Shown: positions 24,246-33,580, counted from the first letter of the stretch. The stretch: 64,000 bases of DNA from an uncultured Muribaculaceae bacterium (GCA_910587185.1 CAJULY010000005.1:79621-143620); one strand, 5' to 3'. A program made the numbers and translations. The notes: generated by a model from the letters alone, not told the origin.

Positions 24246-25241
24246 TCATCTGAAAGTATCGGCCATGCGTGCAATGGCTCGGGAAGGCTTTACCTTCCGG
24301 TAAAGGATGTCATAGACTCCTTCCATGATAGGCATCTCTATGCCGTGGTCGAGGTTGATCTCGTGGATGCATTTGGCTGCATAGTAGCCTTCGGCGGTCT
24401 GCACCATTTCCATGCGTGCGGTGTTGACGGAATATCCTCGCCCGAGCATGGTGCCGAAGTTGTGGTTGCGGCTGAAGCGCGAGTAGGAGGTCACGAGAAG
24501 GTCCCCGAGATAGACGGAGTCGCAGATGTCACGCTTCTGAGGAACAAGCGCGGAAACGAAACGGTTCATTTCGCGGATTGCGTTGCTGACGAGCATTGCC
24601 TGGAAGTTGTCGCCTGCGCCGAGTCCGTGGATTATGCCTGCGCAGATGGCGTAGATGTTCTTCAGCACGGCCGCATATTCTATGCCTGCGACGTCGCGGG
24701 AGATTATTGTGGTGAGGGCCGGGCCGGAGATCGCAGAAGCGAAGCGGGCGGCAAGCTCCGTGTCCTCGCATCCGACGGTCAGATAGCTGCGGCGCCCGAG
24801 GGCCACTTCTTCGGCATGACAGGGCCCGGAGACCACGAGGTTTCGGCAGTGGGCTATTCCGTAGCGGCGTTCCATGTAGTCCGAGACGGTCAGATTGTCT
24901 TCCGGAACTATACCCTTTATGGCGGAGACTATCGTTTTTCCCGATATATCGACGGTCAGCGGTGCCATCTGCTCCTTGAAATAAGGCGACGGCAACGCAA
25001 GCAGGAGGATGTCGGCTATGGAAGCGGCCTCGTTGATGTCGGTGGTGAAAGTGATTCTGCGCAGATCGAAGAGGACGTCGGTCAGATAGGCCGGATTGTG
25101 ACCTTCGCTCAGAAATTCCTCGATACGGTCCTGACGGTGCATCAGCCACACTATCGACGGGCAGTTGTCAAGAAGCAGTTTCGCAAGCGCCGTGGCCCAG
25201 CTGCCTCCTCCAATAACCGCTATTTTGTCAGGCGATTTCAT
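24246..25241 (-). CDS. gpsA: Glycerol-3-phosphate dehydrogenase (NAD(P)+)
   Basis: A 331-residue enzyme reducing dihydroxyacetone phosphate to sn-glycerol-3-phosphate for phospholipid synthesis. The Rossmann motif is IAVIGGGSWATALAKLL. NLVVSGPCHAEEVALGRR and GIEYAAVLKNIYAICAGI contain the substrate-binding and catalytic lysines. Start chosen at MKSPDKIAVIG (25241): its ATG overlaps the lysS stop as ATGA, a common coupled arrangement, and nine upstream residues would lie inside lysS. Confidence 0.96.
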   Translation of the reverse strand: MKSPDKIAVIGGGSWATALAKLLLDNCPSIVWLMHRQDRIEEFLSEGHNPAYLTDVLFDLRRITFTTDINEAASIADILLLALPSPYFKEQMAPLTVDISGKTIVSAIKGIVPEDNLTVSDYMERRYGIAHCRNLVVSGPCHAEEVALGRRSYLTVGCEDTELAARFASAISGPALTTIISRDVAGIEYAAVLKNIYAICAGIIHGLGAGDNFQAMLVSNAIREMNRFVSALVPQKRDICDSVYLGDLLVTSYSRFSRNHNFGTMLGRGYSVNTARMEMVQTAEGYYAAKCIHEINLDHGIEMPIMEGVYDILYRKVKPSRAIARMADTFR

Positions 25242-26983
25242 TGCTCGGTTTCGGCGGCGGCAATCCATCCCTTGACTTCGTCAACCGAAGGATTGGTCAG
25301 TTCGAGTTTGAATTTCTTGTTGAGACCGCAGAGATCCTGCTGTAGTTTGCCTGCCGAGCCATAGGCGGGAAGCTGTGCGACGGTGAGCACTCCGAGCTTG
25401 TAGAGGGGAGCGACCCATTCTTCGGCTACACCGACCTTGGCGAATGTGGCGGCGTCGTCGCGGCGGGGTTTCTTTTCGGGACGCATCTGGGGGAAGAAGA
25501 GCACTTCCTGGATCGTTGTCTGCCCGGTCATGAGCATGACGAGACGGTCCATGCCGATACCCATGCCCGAGGTGGGGGGCATGCCGTATTCGAGCGCACG
25601 GATGAAATCGCCGTCGATAATCATTGCTTCGTCATCGCCTTTTTCAGCCAGGCGCATCTGCTCGACAAAGCGTTCATACTGATCGATCGGGTCGTTCAGC
25701 TCCGAGTAGGCGTTGGCAAGTTCCTTGCCGTTGACCATCAGCTCGAAACGTTCGGTGAGTTCCGGATTGTCGCGGTGTCTCTTTGTCAGCGGCGACATCT
25801 CGATGGGATAGTCGGTGATGAATGTCGGCTGGATATAGTTGCCTTCGCATTTCTCGCCGAATATCTCGTCGATGAGCTTGCCTTTGCCCAGCGAGTCGTC
25901 AACCTCTATGTCGAGTCTGCGGCAGACGTCGCGGAGCTGCTCCTCGTTCATGCCGGTTATGTCGATGCCGGTGTGTTCCCTGATGGCGTCGATCATTGTC
26001 ACGCGGCGGAAAGGCGCTTTGAAGGATATGACGTTGTCGCCGACTTTCACTTCGGTAGTGCCGTTGACGTCAAGGCATATCTTCTCGAGCATGCGCTCGG
26101 TGAAGTCCATCATCCAGTTGTAGTCCTTGTAGGCCACGTATATCTCCATGCATGTGAACTCGGGGTTGTGGGTGCGGTCCATTCCCTCGTTGCGGAAATT
26201 CTTGGAGAATTCATAGACGCCGTCAAATCCGCCCACAATGAGACGTTTCAGATAAAGTTCGTCGGCTATGCGGAGATAGAGCGGAATGTCGAGCGCGTTG
26301 TGGTGAGTGATGAACGGACGCGCGGCAGCTCCGCCGGGAATCGACTGGAGGATGGGGGTCTCGACTTCCATGTAGCCGTGGCTGTTGAAGAATTCGCGCA
26401 TGGAGTTATAGACTTTGGTGCGCTTGATGAATATCTCCTTGACACCCTCGTTGACCACGAGATCCACATAACGGCGGCGGTAGCGGAGCTCGGGATCGTC
26501 GAACGCGTCATATCTGACGCCGTCCTTCACCTTTACGATGGGAAGGGGACGGAGCGACTTGGCAAGGACGGTGATCTCTTCGGCATGCACGGTTATCTCG
26601 CCCATCTGGGTGCGGAAAACATAGCCTTTTACTCCGATGAAGTCACCGATGTCAAGAAGTTTTTTGAGAACGACATTGTAGGCGTCCTTGTCTTCGCCGG
26701 GACAGAGATCGTCGCGGCTGACATATACCTGTATTCTTCCCTCGGGGTCCTGGAGTTCCAGAAAAGAAGCCTTGCCCATGATGCGTCGGCTCATGATGCG
26801 TCCGGCGATGCTTACTTCGCGGCGCGGCGCGTCGTCATTGAAGGTCTCTTTGATTTCTTTCGTATGGCCCGTAACCGTAAATTCGGCGGCGGGATAGGGG
26901 TCTATTCCGCGCCGGCGCATCTCGTCGAGACTGCCGCGGCGCACTATTTCCTGTTCGCTGAGTTCTAAGATGTTTGTTGCCAT
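25238..26983 (-). CDS. lysS: Lysyl-tRNA synthetase, class II
   Basis: A 581-residue class II aminoacyl-tRNA synthetase. The N-terminal OB-fold anticodon-binding domain (VSIAGRIMSRRIMGKASFLE) is followed by the catalytic core, with motif 2 (FRNEGMDRTHNPEFTCMEIY) and motif 3 (GMGIGMDRLVMLMTG). A C-terminal extension of about 75 residues after motif 3 (from KKPRRDDAATFAKVGV) is a feature I associate with Bacteroidota enzymes. The start MATNILELSEQEI at 26983 is preferred; MKIV at 26995 is also downstream of the promoter at 27008-27015. Confidence 0.96.
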   Translation of the reverse strand: MATNILELSEQEIVRRGSLDEMRRRGIDPYPAAEFTVTGHTKEIKETFNDDAPRREVSIAGRIMSRRIMGKASFLELQDPEGRIQVYVSRDDLCPGEDKDAYNVVLKKLLDIGDFIGVKGYVFRTQMGEITVHAEEITVLAKSLRPLPIVKVKDGVRYDAFDDPELRYRRRYVDLVVNEGVKEIFIKRTKVYNSMREFFNSHGYMEVETPILQSIPGGAAARPFITHHNALDIPLYLRIADELYLKRLIVGGFDGVYEFSKNFRNEGMDRTHNPEFTCMEIYVAYKDYNWMMDFTERMLEKICLDVNGTTEVKVGDNVISFKAPFRRVTMIDAIREHTGIDITGMNEEQLRDVCRRLDIEVDDSLGKGKLIDEIFGEKCEGNYIQPTFITDYPIEMSPLTKRHRDNPELTERFELMVNGKELANAYSELNDPIDQYERFVEQMRLAEKGDDEAMIIDGDFIRALEYGMPPTSGMGIGMDRLVMLMTGQTTIQEVLFFPQMRPEKKPRRDDAATFAKVGVAEEWVAPLYKLGVLTVAQLPAYGSAGKLQQDLCGLNKKFKLELTNPSVDEVKGWIAAAETEQ

Positions 26984-27007
26984 GACAATTTTCATGAATT
27001 TAATGTG

Positions 27008-27015
27008 CAAAGATA
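27008..27015 (-). promoter_or_regulatory. Promoter -7 box of the lysS-gpsA-pgi operon
   Basis: Minus strand TATCTTTG, 24 bases before the preferred lysS start. It lies inside longer upstream extensions of the lysS frame and so rules them out. Confidence 0.75.
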
Positions 27016-27066
27016 GCAAAAAATCCTGTAATCCGGGCCACGTCAGCCACAATCCTTGCCTTAGAT

Positions 27067-27094
27067 AAAGAAAAAGGGCCGCTTGTGGCGGCCC
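27067..27094 (-). terminator. Rho-independent terminator after the M48-like gene
   Basis: Minus strand stem GGGCCGC-CACAA-GCGGCCC followed by TTTTTCTTT, 12 bases after the stop codon at 27106. Confidence 0.9.
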
Positions 27095-27105
27095 GGATGT
27101 GGAGG

Positions 27106-28098
27106 TCAGTAGCCTTTAAGGCGAATCTTGATGTTTTCGGTGTTCCTGATTTCGGGATGTTCGCGGATAAATTCGAGCAGGGCAATGCGGTTGGCGGTCG
27201 AGGGATGGTCGGGGTAGCCTGCGTAGGCCGAATCGTTGTCGGCACCCATCAGCTTCAGCGCTTCGATATAGGAATCGGCGTTGCCCATTTCCTCCATGAA
27301 GCGAAATGCGGCGATGTCTGCCTCATAGATCTGATCGGGGGTGAAAATTGTCGCATAGAGGGTCGGGCCAGATGTCTGTTCGGGAGCGTCGTTGACTATG
27401 ACGGTGTTGTTCTGGATATTAACGGAATTGTCGGTGTAGCCCCACGGATTGTTGTTGTATTTGTAGTCAAGATAGTCCGACGTCACGGCAAGTCCGAGTT
27501 CTCCCACGACCAGAGCGGCTCCTATCCAGCGATTCCGGCGCTTGTCCTTGGCCGCTTTGTAGAAGTTGCGCAGTTCATGCTGCAGAGCGCCGTGGGCATA
27601 TCCGTAGGCGGCGATGCCTTTGAGCATGTCGCGGTTCAGTCCCGGACGGTCGAGGAGTCCTGACGTGACGCATATTGCAAATCCGTCGTCGGTCGCGACA
27701 TTGAAGGCAGCCGGCTTGGGATCGTAGATTATATACATGGCGGATTTTGCCGGCGTTTCCGGGAGGCCCATCTCACGCATGAGGGAATCGCAGTAAGGCT
27801 GCATGCCCCGGTCAACCAGCATGCTGTAGCGGGGATAGAATTTAGACAGCCTCTTCAGCTCGTTTAAAGCCTCTTTTTCGGCCCCTCGGTTTTTACGCAT
27901 GTCTTTTTCAAACTTGCGTAAGGCATCGTTGTTTTTCAGCATAGTCTGCCAGAATACGGTAGCTGTCGGATTTTCAAGATCGCGCACTTCTACGGGAACA
28001 TCATATCTCTCGGTGATTTTCCTGTATTCTTTTTCATGATTGGCAGCGATCCCGTTCAAGGATAGCGCTGCGGCGATAACCAGCAAAAAATGTTTCAT
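27106..28098 (-). CDS. M48-like exported protein with a lost HExxH motif
   Basis: A 330-residue protein with a signal peptide (cleavage near ANHEKEY, residue 20). Layout matches exported M48 metallopeptidase-like proteins of Bacteroidales: helical N-terminus, FAICVTSGLLD, then an active-site helix followed by ALQHELRNFYKAAKDKRRNRWIG, and finally YEADIAAFRFMEEMG, which normally gives the third zinc ligand. In the active-site helix the motif reads AYGYAH where HExxH is expected, so the first histidine and the glutamate are Tyr165 and Gly166. It is probably a catalytically dead relative. Promoter at 28124-28131, strong terminator at its end, so it is a single-gene unit. Confidence 0.7.
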   Translation of the reverse strand: MKHFLLVIAAALSLNGIAANHEKEYRKITERYDVPVEVRDLENPTATVFWQTMLKNNDALRKFEKDMRKNRGAEKEALNELKRLSKFYPRYSMLVDRGMQPYCDSLMREMGLPETPAKSAMYIIYDPKPAAFNVATDDGFAICVTSGLLDRPGLNRDMLKGIAAYGYAHGALQHELRNFYKAAKDKRRNRWIGAALVVGELGLAVTSDYLDYKYNNNPWGYTDNSVNIQNNTVIVNDAPEQTSGPTLYATIFTPDQIYEADIAAFRFMEEMGNADSYIEALKLMGADNDSAYAGYPDHPSTANRIALLEFIREHPEIRNTENIKIRLKGY

Positions 28099-28123
28099 GA
28101 GAGTCGAAGTTTAAATGATGTTA

Positions 28124-28131
28124 CAAATATA
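28124..28131 (-). promoter_or_regulatory. Promoter -7 box of the M48-like gene
   Basis: Minus strand TATATTTG, 26 bases before the start codon. Confidence 0.65.
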
Positions 28132-28157
28132 ATACCGTCAGGAGAGTTTGTCAAGAG

Positions 28158-29060
28158 TCAAAGTTTTCCGTAATGGTCAGAATAGTGGAGGATTTCGGGA
28201 CGGAATTCAAAGTGCATGGTGTCAAAATGGTACCATGCCCCGCCCCATATAAATCCGTGTCGGCGGAAAATCTCGACTATTTCGCGAGGAAATCGGTTGG
28301 CATATTCTATCCGGTCGGTTTCTCCGGCGTTTTTGTTTTTCCAGAGCCAGTAGTCGGAATAAGGCACCGCTATGTCGAAAGCTATGCCGTAGGAGTGGGC
28401 GCTGAGGCGTTTAGCGCCGCGGACAGGACGCCAGTAGAAAGTGCCTGAAGATGCGAGATATTTTTTCAGTTGAGGATAATGCTCAAGTTCTGCAGCTACT
28501 TTGCGCAGAGAGTCGGCGGCGCCGTTGATGGCCGTAAAGTCCACGGTCTTGCCGAACCAGGCAACCTTGACGAGATTCTTGCGCACTGCCGCGGCGGAGT
28601 TACCATACATTTTTTTGAAAAGCGCCTCGTTTCTCGATCGCCCCGCGTCGTGGAGATATTCGGGCTGATTGCCTGACGGATCATAAGGGACGAAAAACAT
28701 ATCCTCTATGTCGCCGTCATCGAGAAGAGTCCCGAAATCTTTCACGCGGCCGTCATCGTAGGTCAGGGAGGTGCCGTCGTTGAAAATGACGCGATTGTCG
28801 GCTATACGTTCGATAAAGTCGGGATACGCAGCCACAAGAGCCTGCGAGGCGGCTTTCATGTCGGAGGGAAGGCGGTTTGCCGCGCGGGGATCTATGTCGT
28901 GGTGAGCCGGAAGCGCGGCGGAATTTGCGGAGGCGTCCGATATCACCGTGTCAGCGCTCTCTGATTCCGGCTGAATGGATGAGGCATCGGGAGCGCTGTT
29001 GCGCTGGCCGCATGACAGAAGAACGGTTCCGAGCAGGAATAGAAGCGTTGCGGGTCTCAT
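28158..29060 (-). CDS. M15-family D-Ala-D-Ala carboxypeptidase-like lipoprotein
   Basis: A 300-residue lipoprotein (signal MRPATLLFLLGTVLLSC, lipobox LLSC, Cys17). A low-complexity acidic linker covers residues 20-60. The C-terminal half carries the M15 zinc-site motifs SAHSYGIAFDIAVP (HxxxxxxD) and WYHFDTMHFEFRPE (DxxHF), as in VanY and L-alanoyl-D-glutamate peptidases. It probably trims peptidoglycan peptides in the periplasm. Its ATG overlaps the stop of the zinc-ribbon/YARHG gene by one base (TAATG), so the two are co-transcribed. Confidence 0.87.
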   Translation of the reverse strand: MRPATLLFLLGTVLLSCGQRNSAPDASSIQPESESADTVISDASANSAALPAHHDIDPRAANRLPSDMKAASQALVAAYPDFIERIADNRVIFNDGTSLTYDDGRVKDFGTLLDDGDIEDMFFVPYDPSGNQPEYLHDAGRSRNEALFKKMYGNSAAAVRKNLVKVAWFGKTVDFTAINGAADSLRKVAAELEHYPQLKKYLASSGTFYWRPVRGAKRLSAHSYGIAFDIAVPYSDYWLWKNKNAGETDRIEYANRFPREIVEIFRRHGFIWGGAWYHFDTMHFEFRPEILHYSDHYGKL

Positions 29061-29800
29061 TATTCCATGCTCTGAATCACGCTGACATTATGGCGCTCGG
29101 TTTCGGAGAGCTCATAGACGGATACTTCGTCGCGTGTGGGCGAATACCAAGGAAGAGAGTTGAAATAATTCTGCAGGGCCGGGTCTTTGAAGCGGCGTCC
29201 GTGGCGCGCATATACCGAGTTGCGCAGCAGACGGAGTTCATCGGAAGATAATCCGAGAAAATCGGAGGGTTCAAGCTGAATCCGGCAGACATTGTCGATA
29301 AGCCAGTCGAAACTCTGATAGTCGGGACGCTCGTCGGTTATTTCACCCGCAGGAATTTCGGTTTCGGCAACTTCTTCTATTTCGGGAATATTTATGTCCT
29401 CCTCGCTTGATTTGTCGCGGTTTATCAGTCCGAGAGCGAGAATCACCGCTCCGATCACTATGGCGCCGCCTATGATCGAGGCTATGATGATTCCGGACCG
29501 GCTCCGGGTGGATTTCGGTTCCGCATATTCATATTCCGAAGGTGATGGAGGAGGGGGCGGAACGGGAGCAGCCGGTCGGGCGGTTACGGGTTCTTCGGCT
29601 GAAGGAGCGTCCACTTCAGGAGAGACGGGAGGCGGCGCGGCAGCGGGTTCGGAGACTACCGGCGCTGATGGCGCGGGAGGCGGCGCAGGGGTAGATGGAG
29701 AGGCATTTGCGGGAGTGGAGGACGGAGTCAACTTGCATCCGCAGCAATCGCAATAAGTCGCATTGTCGGGATTTTGCATCCCGCAGTCCGGACAGATCAT
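29060..29800 (-). CDS. Zinc-ribbon, single-pass membrane protein with YARHG domain
   Basis: A 246-residue protein. Residues 1-22 form a zinc ribbon (CPDCGMQNPDNATYCDCCG). Residues 25-90 are a Pro/Ala/Ser-rich linker. A membrane helix follows (GIIIASIIGGAIVIGAVILAL, about 100-122, written here as GIIIASIIGGAIVIG plus AVILAL). The C-terminus is a YARHG domain (LLRNSVYARHGRRFKDPALQ, then FNSLPWYSP), thought to act outside the membrane at the cell wall. Pairing with an M15 peptidase in one operon supports a wall-related role. The cytoplasmic zinc ribbon could relay a signal. Exact function unknown. Confidence 0.8.
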   Translation of the reverse strand: MICPDCGMQNPDNATYCDCCGCKLTPSSTPANASPSTPAPPPAPSAPVVSEPAAAPPPVSPEVDAPSAEEPVTARPAAPVPPPPPSPSEYEYAEPKSTRSRSGIIIASIIGGAIVIGAVILALGLINRDKSSEEDINIPEIEEVAETEIPAGEITDERPDYQSFDWLIDNVCRIQLEPSDFLGLSSDELRLLRNSVYARHGRRFKDPALQNYFNSLPWYSPTRDEVSVYELSETERHNVSVIQSME

Positions 29801-29848
29801 GGCAATAGAATTATTAAAGGGTGATAAAGTTGATATATTTGTCGATAG

Positions 29849-30340
29849 TCAAGATTTCACGATAAGTACGGAAGCGAGCGACGCGATTCCCTCGCGGCGT
29901 CCGGTGAATCCGAGGTGTTCGGTGGTTGTGGCTTTCACACTGATGCGGGAAATGTCGATTCCGGTGTCTTCGGCCACTCTTTCGCGCATAGTCTCAATAT
30001 ACGGCATCAGTTTCGGGGCCTGCGCTATGATCGTTATGTCTGCATTTACGAGAGAGAATCCTCTTTCGGTGAGCAGCGCGATCACGTTGCGGAGCAGAAG
30101 TCGCGAGTCGATTCCCTTGTAGCGGGGATCGGTGTCGGGAAAATGGCGCCCTATGTCGCCGAGGGCGGCAGCGCCGAGAAGGGCGTCGCATAGAGCGTGG
30201 AGCGCTACGTCGGCGTCGCTGTGGCCGAGGAGTCCCATGTCGCTCGGAATTTCAACACCGCAGAGGAAAAGTTTGCGGTCACGGGCAAAGGCATGCACAT
30301 CGAAGCCGTTGCCGGTACGTATGTCGGGAAGTGTCATCAT
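29849..30340 (-). CDS. ispF: 2-C-methyl-D-erythritol 2,4-cyclodiphosphate synthase
   Basis: A 163-residue enzyme of the non-mevalonate isoprenoid pathway. Metal ligands are in GNGFDVHAF (D and H) and LGHSDADVALHALCDALLG, with GDIGRHFPDTDPRYKG and VKATTTEHLGFTGRREGIA completing the signature. The first ATG overlaps the porV stop (ATGA); a second ATG three bases later is equally plausible. Co-transcription with porV is likely. Confidence 0.97.
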   Translation of the reverse strand: MMTLPDIRTGNGFDVHAFARDRKLFLCGVEIPSDMGLLGHSDADVALHALCDALLGAAALGDIGRHFPDTDPRYKGIDSRLLLRNVIALLTERGFSLVNADITIIAQAPKLMPYIETMRERVAEDTGIDISRISVKATTTEHLGFTGRREGIASLASVLIVKS

Positions 30341-31566
30341 TTTTTACCTAAGAGTTCTTTAATTCCGTCCATGTCGAAGGTCAGGGTGAAGCGAAGTGTC
30401 TGGTCGAGCGGAGATGTCTGAGCGGTTGCAATCATATAGGAAACATCGAGCCTTACCGGTTTGAGCGAGAAACCCGCACCCATTCCAAGATACTGGAGAT
30501 TCCCTTTCATGGCATTCTGGTAGAAATAGCCGGCCCGAAGGAAAAACTGCTGGTTATAGGCATATTCCGCGCCGAGTGACCAGGTTATCTCTTTCAGCTC
30601 TTCCGAAAAACCGCCGGGGGCGTCGGAGAAGGATTTGAATATGCCGGTAATAGGCGACATGTTTTCCCAGTCCTCGAGAGCCCGGGCGTATTCGCGTTCG
30701 GCCTCGATCTCTGTCTTGTCTTCGCTTTCGAAGTCTTTCAGACGTGGACGCGTCGGCACGAGAAGTTTGTTAGCGTCCAGCGAGAAGGAGAGGTTATGGT
30801 AGTCGGCAAGGGGGAATGTGAATGTCGTTCCGAGCCTCAGGTTCGTGGGAAGAAACGCCGGATCGTCGCCGTGGTTATAGGATATTTTCGTTCCAATGTT
30901 TGAAATGTTCCAGCCCCACGACCACTGACATTCGTTGCGCCCTATTATGGGATAAGTCGTGTAGTAGCCCGAGATGTCGGCAGAAAAAGCCGATGCTCCG
31001 GTTGACTGGTCTCCGGCGTAGGAATCGGCGAATCCGAGGTCGGAATATATGTAACGGAACACGATGCCCATCGAGTATTTCTCGGAAAGTTTTCGCGAGT
31101 AACCGATGTCAAACGACATTTCATAGGGATTGAGTGTCTGGGAGGCCTGTGTGTCGCCCGGATAGCTTGTCGTCACTTCGCCGAGGGAGAAATATCGCAG
31201 GGAAGCTGACAGAGCCTGGTTGTCGCCCGATCCTATTTTCCAGTATCCGGCGATATCGGCGAGAAAAATGTCATTGACGAGTTTATGGAGCCAGGGTGTA
31301 TAGTTGATTGCGATCTCGGCGTTGCTGTATCCGAAGGCATATTTGGAGGGATTCCAGTATTGTGAATTGGCGTCGGGATCGGTAGCCGCTCCAATGTCGC
31401 CCATGGCGGCTCCCCGGGCGTCAGGGGCTATGTTGAGTGAGTTCGTGCCGGTCTGCACCGGGTTGAAATCATCTTTTTCCTGTGCGCATACACAAGTGGC
31501 CGCTGACAGAACAGCGGCCACGGATAATATGTTGCGCAGAAGTGTGGTCGTAGTCATATCATTCAT
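30337..31566 (-). CDS. porV: Type IX secretion outer-membrane protein PorV
   Basis: A 409-residue outer-membrane beta-barrel of the FadL-like PorV family, with a signal peptide ending at CVCAQ. The mature start NSLNIAPDARGAAMGDIGAATDPD is the family signature (ISPDARAAGMGDIGVA-like). PorV shuttles type IX cargo from the translocon to the PorU sortase. The alternating-polarity strands and the C-terminal strand LRFTLTFDMDG fit a barrel. It is separate from porU by about 16 kb but on the same strand. It precedes ispF with an ATGA overlap. Confidence 0.94.
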   Translation of the reverse strand: MNDMTTTTLLRNILSVAAVLSAATCVCAQEKDDFNPVQTGTNSLNIAPDARGAAMGDIGAATDPDANSQYWNPSKYAFGYSNAEIAINYTPWLHKLVNDIFLADIAGYWKIGSGDNQALSASLRYFSLGEVTTSYPGDTQASQTLNPYEMSFDIGYSRKLSEKYSMGIVFRYIYSDLGFADSYAGDQSTGASAFSADISGYYTTYPIIGRNECQWSWGWNISNIGTKISYNHGDDPAFLPTNLRLGTTFTFPLADYHNLSFSLDANKLLVPTRPRLKDFESEDKTEIEAEREYARALEDWENMSPITGIFKSFSDAPGGFSEELKEITWSLGAEYAYNQQFFLRAGYFYQNAMKGNLQYLGMGAGFSLKPVRLDVSYMIATAQTSPLDQTLRFTLTFDMDGIKELLGKK

Positions 31567-31604
31567 TATGAATATATAACTGCAAACACTGCGTTTTATT
31601 GCGT

Positions 31605-32774
31605 CTATCTTGCGAGATTGTATATCTCGGCGGTTTCTTTCGCTCCGAGCGGATAGTAGCCGCCGATAATCTCGCCTTTGTTTTCATGGAGTTTCCTGAC
31701 GAGGAGTTCCACGTCGGGATTCTCGATTCCGAGCTGACTGAAAGTAAGGGGCAGCCCGAGTGAAGCGAAGAAAGTTTTCAGCCTTTCGATGCCTTCGAGC
31801 GCGGCTTTGCGGTCATCGGTCTCGACGACGTCAAAGACCCTTCGGGCAAGCTGTGCGCCTTTGGCTGGCGCATGTGCGGCCATGAATGTCATGAACGCAG
31901 GCATTACGACTGCGAGTCCGGCGCCGTGGGTGACTCCATAGACGGCGCTGATCTCATGCTCCATGGCGTGGGAAGCCCAGTCTTCCTTACGTCCGGTGCC
32001 GCAGATTCCGTTATGGGCGAGTGTGCCGCTCCACATTATGTTGGCGCGGGCCTGATAGTCGCACGGATCGGCCATGACTTTCGGCGCTTCCTCGATAATG
32101 GCTTTGAGGACGCCTTCTGACACACGGTCGGTTATCTCTACATCGGCAGTCGGTGAGAAGTAGCGTTCGAAGATGTGGGCCATCATGTCGGCGATTCCTG
32201 CCGCTGTCTGTTCGGGAGGCAGTGTGAAAGTCAGCTCGGGATTGAGCAACGCGAATTTCGGGCGCAGCCAGTAGTCTGTCCGGAGGCTGATCTTGTGGAG
32301 ACCGTCAAGCAGCGTTATCACGGAATTTCCGGAACCTTCGCTTCCTGCGGCGGGAATTGTCAGTATGACGCCTACGGGCAAGGCTTCCGTAATTACGGAT
32401 TTTCCGGCCCAGAAATCCCAGAAATCTCCATCGTAAGGCACGCCGGCGGCTATGGCTTTCGCCGTGTCGATTACCGATCCACCGCCCACTGCAAGAAGTC
32501 CTTCGATTTTGTCACGGCGACACATCCCGATTCCTTCCCTGACTTTGGGATCGGTTGGATTCGGCTGTATGCCGCCGAGTTCGCGATGGAATATCCCGGC
32601 ATTGTCAAGAACAGAGATGACGCGGGCGAGGAGTCCGCTGCGGATAACCGAACCGCCTCCATAGACCACGAGCACACGGCCGATGTTTATGTTTTTCAAC
32701 TCTTCGGCTGCGTGAGATTCGGCGTCGCGGCCGAATACATATTTCGTCGGGGTGCAATAGGTGAAATTTTCCAT
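31605..32774 (-). CDS. Iron-containing alcohol dehydrogenase (YqhD/butanol dehydrogenase type)
   Basis: A 389-residue group III alcohol dehydrogenase, usually NADPH-dependent, reducing aldehydes. Nucleotide-binding segments are VVYGGGSVIRSGL and AVGGGSVIDTAKAIA. Metal-site residues fall in GIADMMAHIFERY and WASHAMEHEISAVYGVTHGAGLAVVMPA. It lies 22 bases after the creatininase-like gene, so it is probably the last gene of the sialic acid operon; a role in disposing of aldehyde or redox balance during sugar catabolism is inference. Confidence 0.92.
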   Translation of the reverse strand: MENFTYCTPTKYVFGRDAESHAAEELKNINIGRVLVVYGGGSVIRSGLLARVISVLDNAGIFHRELGGIQPNPTDPKVREGIGMCRRDKIEGLLAVGGGSVIDTAKAIAAGVPYDGDFWDFWAGKSVITEALPVGVILTIPAAGSEGSGNSVITLLDGLHKISLRTDYWLRPKFALLNPELTFTLPPEQTAAGIADMMAHIFERYFSPTADVEITDRVSEGVLKAIIEEAPKVMADPCDYQARANIMWSGTLAHNGICGTGRKEDWASHAMEHEISAVYGVTHGAGLAVVMPAFMTFMAAHAPAKGAQLARRVFDVVETDDRKAALEGIERLKTFFASLGLPLTFSQLGIENPDVELLVRKLHENKGEIIGGYYPLGAKETAEIYNLAR

Positions 32775-32796
32775 ATCGGATGAGATTGTTGCGTGA

Positions 32797-33555
32797 TTAT
32801 TCGTAAAGATCGGGTGCGCAGAGATCGGCGATTACCTGAGCGAAATCGGCCGCGCAGACTGACGCGAAACGTGCTCCTTTCTCAGCTGTGGCCAGAGATG
32901 GATCGCCGATACCCGTGTCGGAGGATATGCGGCTCCAGTTACGGGGCACCCAGGCTACTCCACGCGACAGCGCGGGCCCGGTGAATCCTCCGTCGCCTCC
33001 GTGACCCGCTTCCGCGAGATTCACGAGCTCGGGATGATAGTGCATCATGACAGAGGTCTCAAGCTCGTCGGCGTGGTCGCCGGGCTGATCGAAATAGTCC
33101 TTTGCAGGCTCCGGCTTGTACCATTCGCCGGCCGCGATCAGCATGTCGGGCATATCGACGGCGAGGTCGCGGATCATGTTCTTGAAGGAGTTGCCTCCAT
33201 GACCGTTGACAATCAGGAGCCTCTTCATCCCCTGATGACGGAGCGAAGCCACGATGTCGGTAAGCACGGCGCGCTGGGTGTCGTAGCGGTAGTGGATGCA
33301 GAAAGTGAGTTCACGCTGACCGGGGTTCTGAGCGCCCAGAGGCATAGGGGGGAGCACCATGGCGCTGATGCCGAAGCGGTCACGTGCGATCGCGGCGGCA
33401 TCAACCGCTATGTCATGGCTGAGGATTGCATCGGTCAGATAGGGCAGATGCAGATTATGGGGCTCGGTAGCTCCCCAAGGCAGAAGCGCGATGTCATAGG
33501 AACGGTCACGGACCGTTCCATAATTGCTCACGCTAAGATCTATTGTCTTGTCCAT
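32797..33555 (-). CDS. Creatininase-family amidohydrolase
   Basis: A 252-residue metal-dependent amidohydrolase. Signature segments are LLPWGATEPHNLHLPYLTDA (normally PxGSxEQHGxHLPLxTD), VNGHGGN and DHADELETSVMMHYHPELV (normally HAGexETS). Glutamate and histidine ligands are largely kept. Relatives include creatininase and enzymes acting on formamides in other pathways. It sits 25 bases after the esterase/mutarotase gene and 22 before the alcohol dehydrogenase, so it is an unusual passenger of a sialic acid operon; its substrate is unknown. Confidence 0.87.
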   Translation of the reverse strand: MDKTIDLSVSNYGTVRDRSYDIALLPWGATEPHNLHLPYLTDAILSHDIAVDAAAIARDRFGISAMVLPPMPLGAQNPGQRELTFCIHYRYDTQRAVLTDIVASLRHQGMKRLLIVNGHGGNSFKNMIRDLAVDMPDMLIAAGEWYKPEPAKDYFDQPGDHADELETSVMMHYHPELVNLAEAGHGGDGGFTGPALSRGVAWVPRNWSRISSDTGIGDPSLATAEKGARFASVCAADFAQVIADLCAPDLYE

Positions 33556-33580
33556 TCTCCTCTATGTTTATGTTGAAGTG

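Noticed and set aside
24225..26968. Long plus-strand frames (379 and 397 codons) opposite gpsA and lysS
   Set aside because: They are antisense to clear housekeeping genes, have no family features, and arise from GC-rich codon structure of the true genes.
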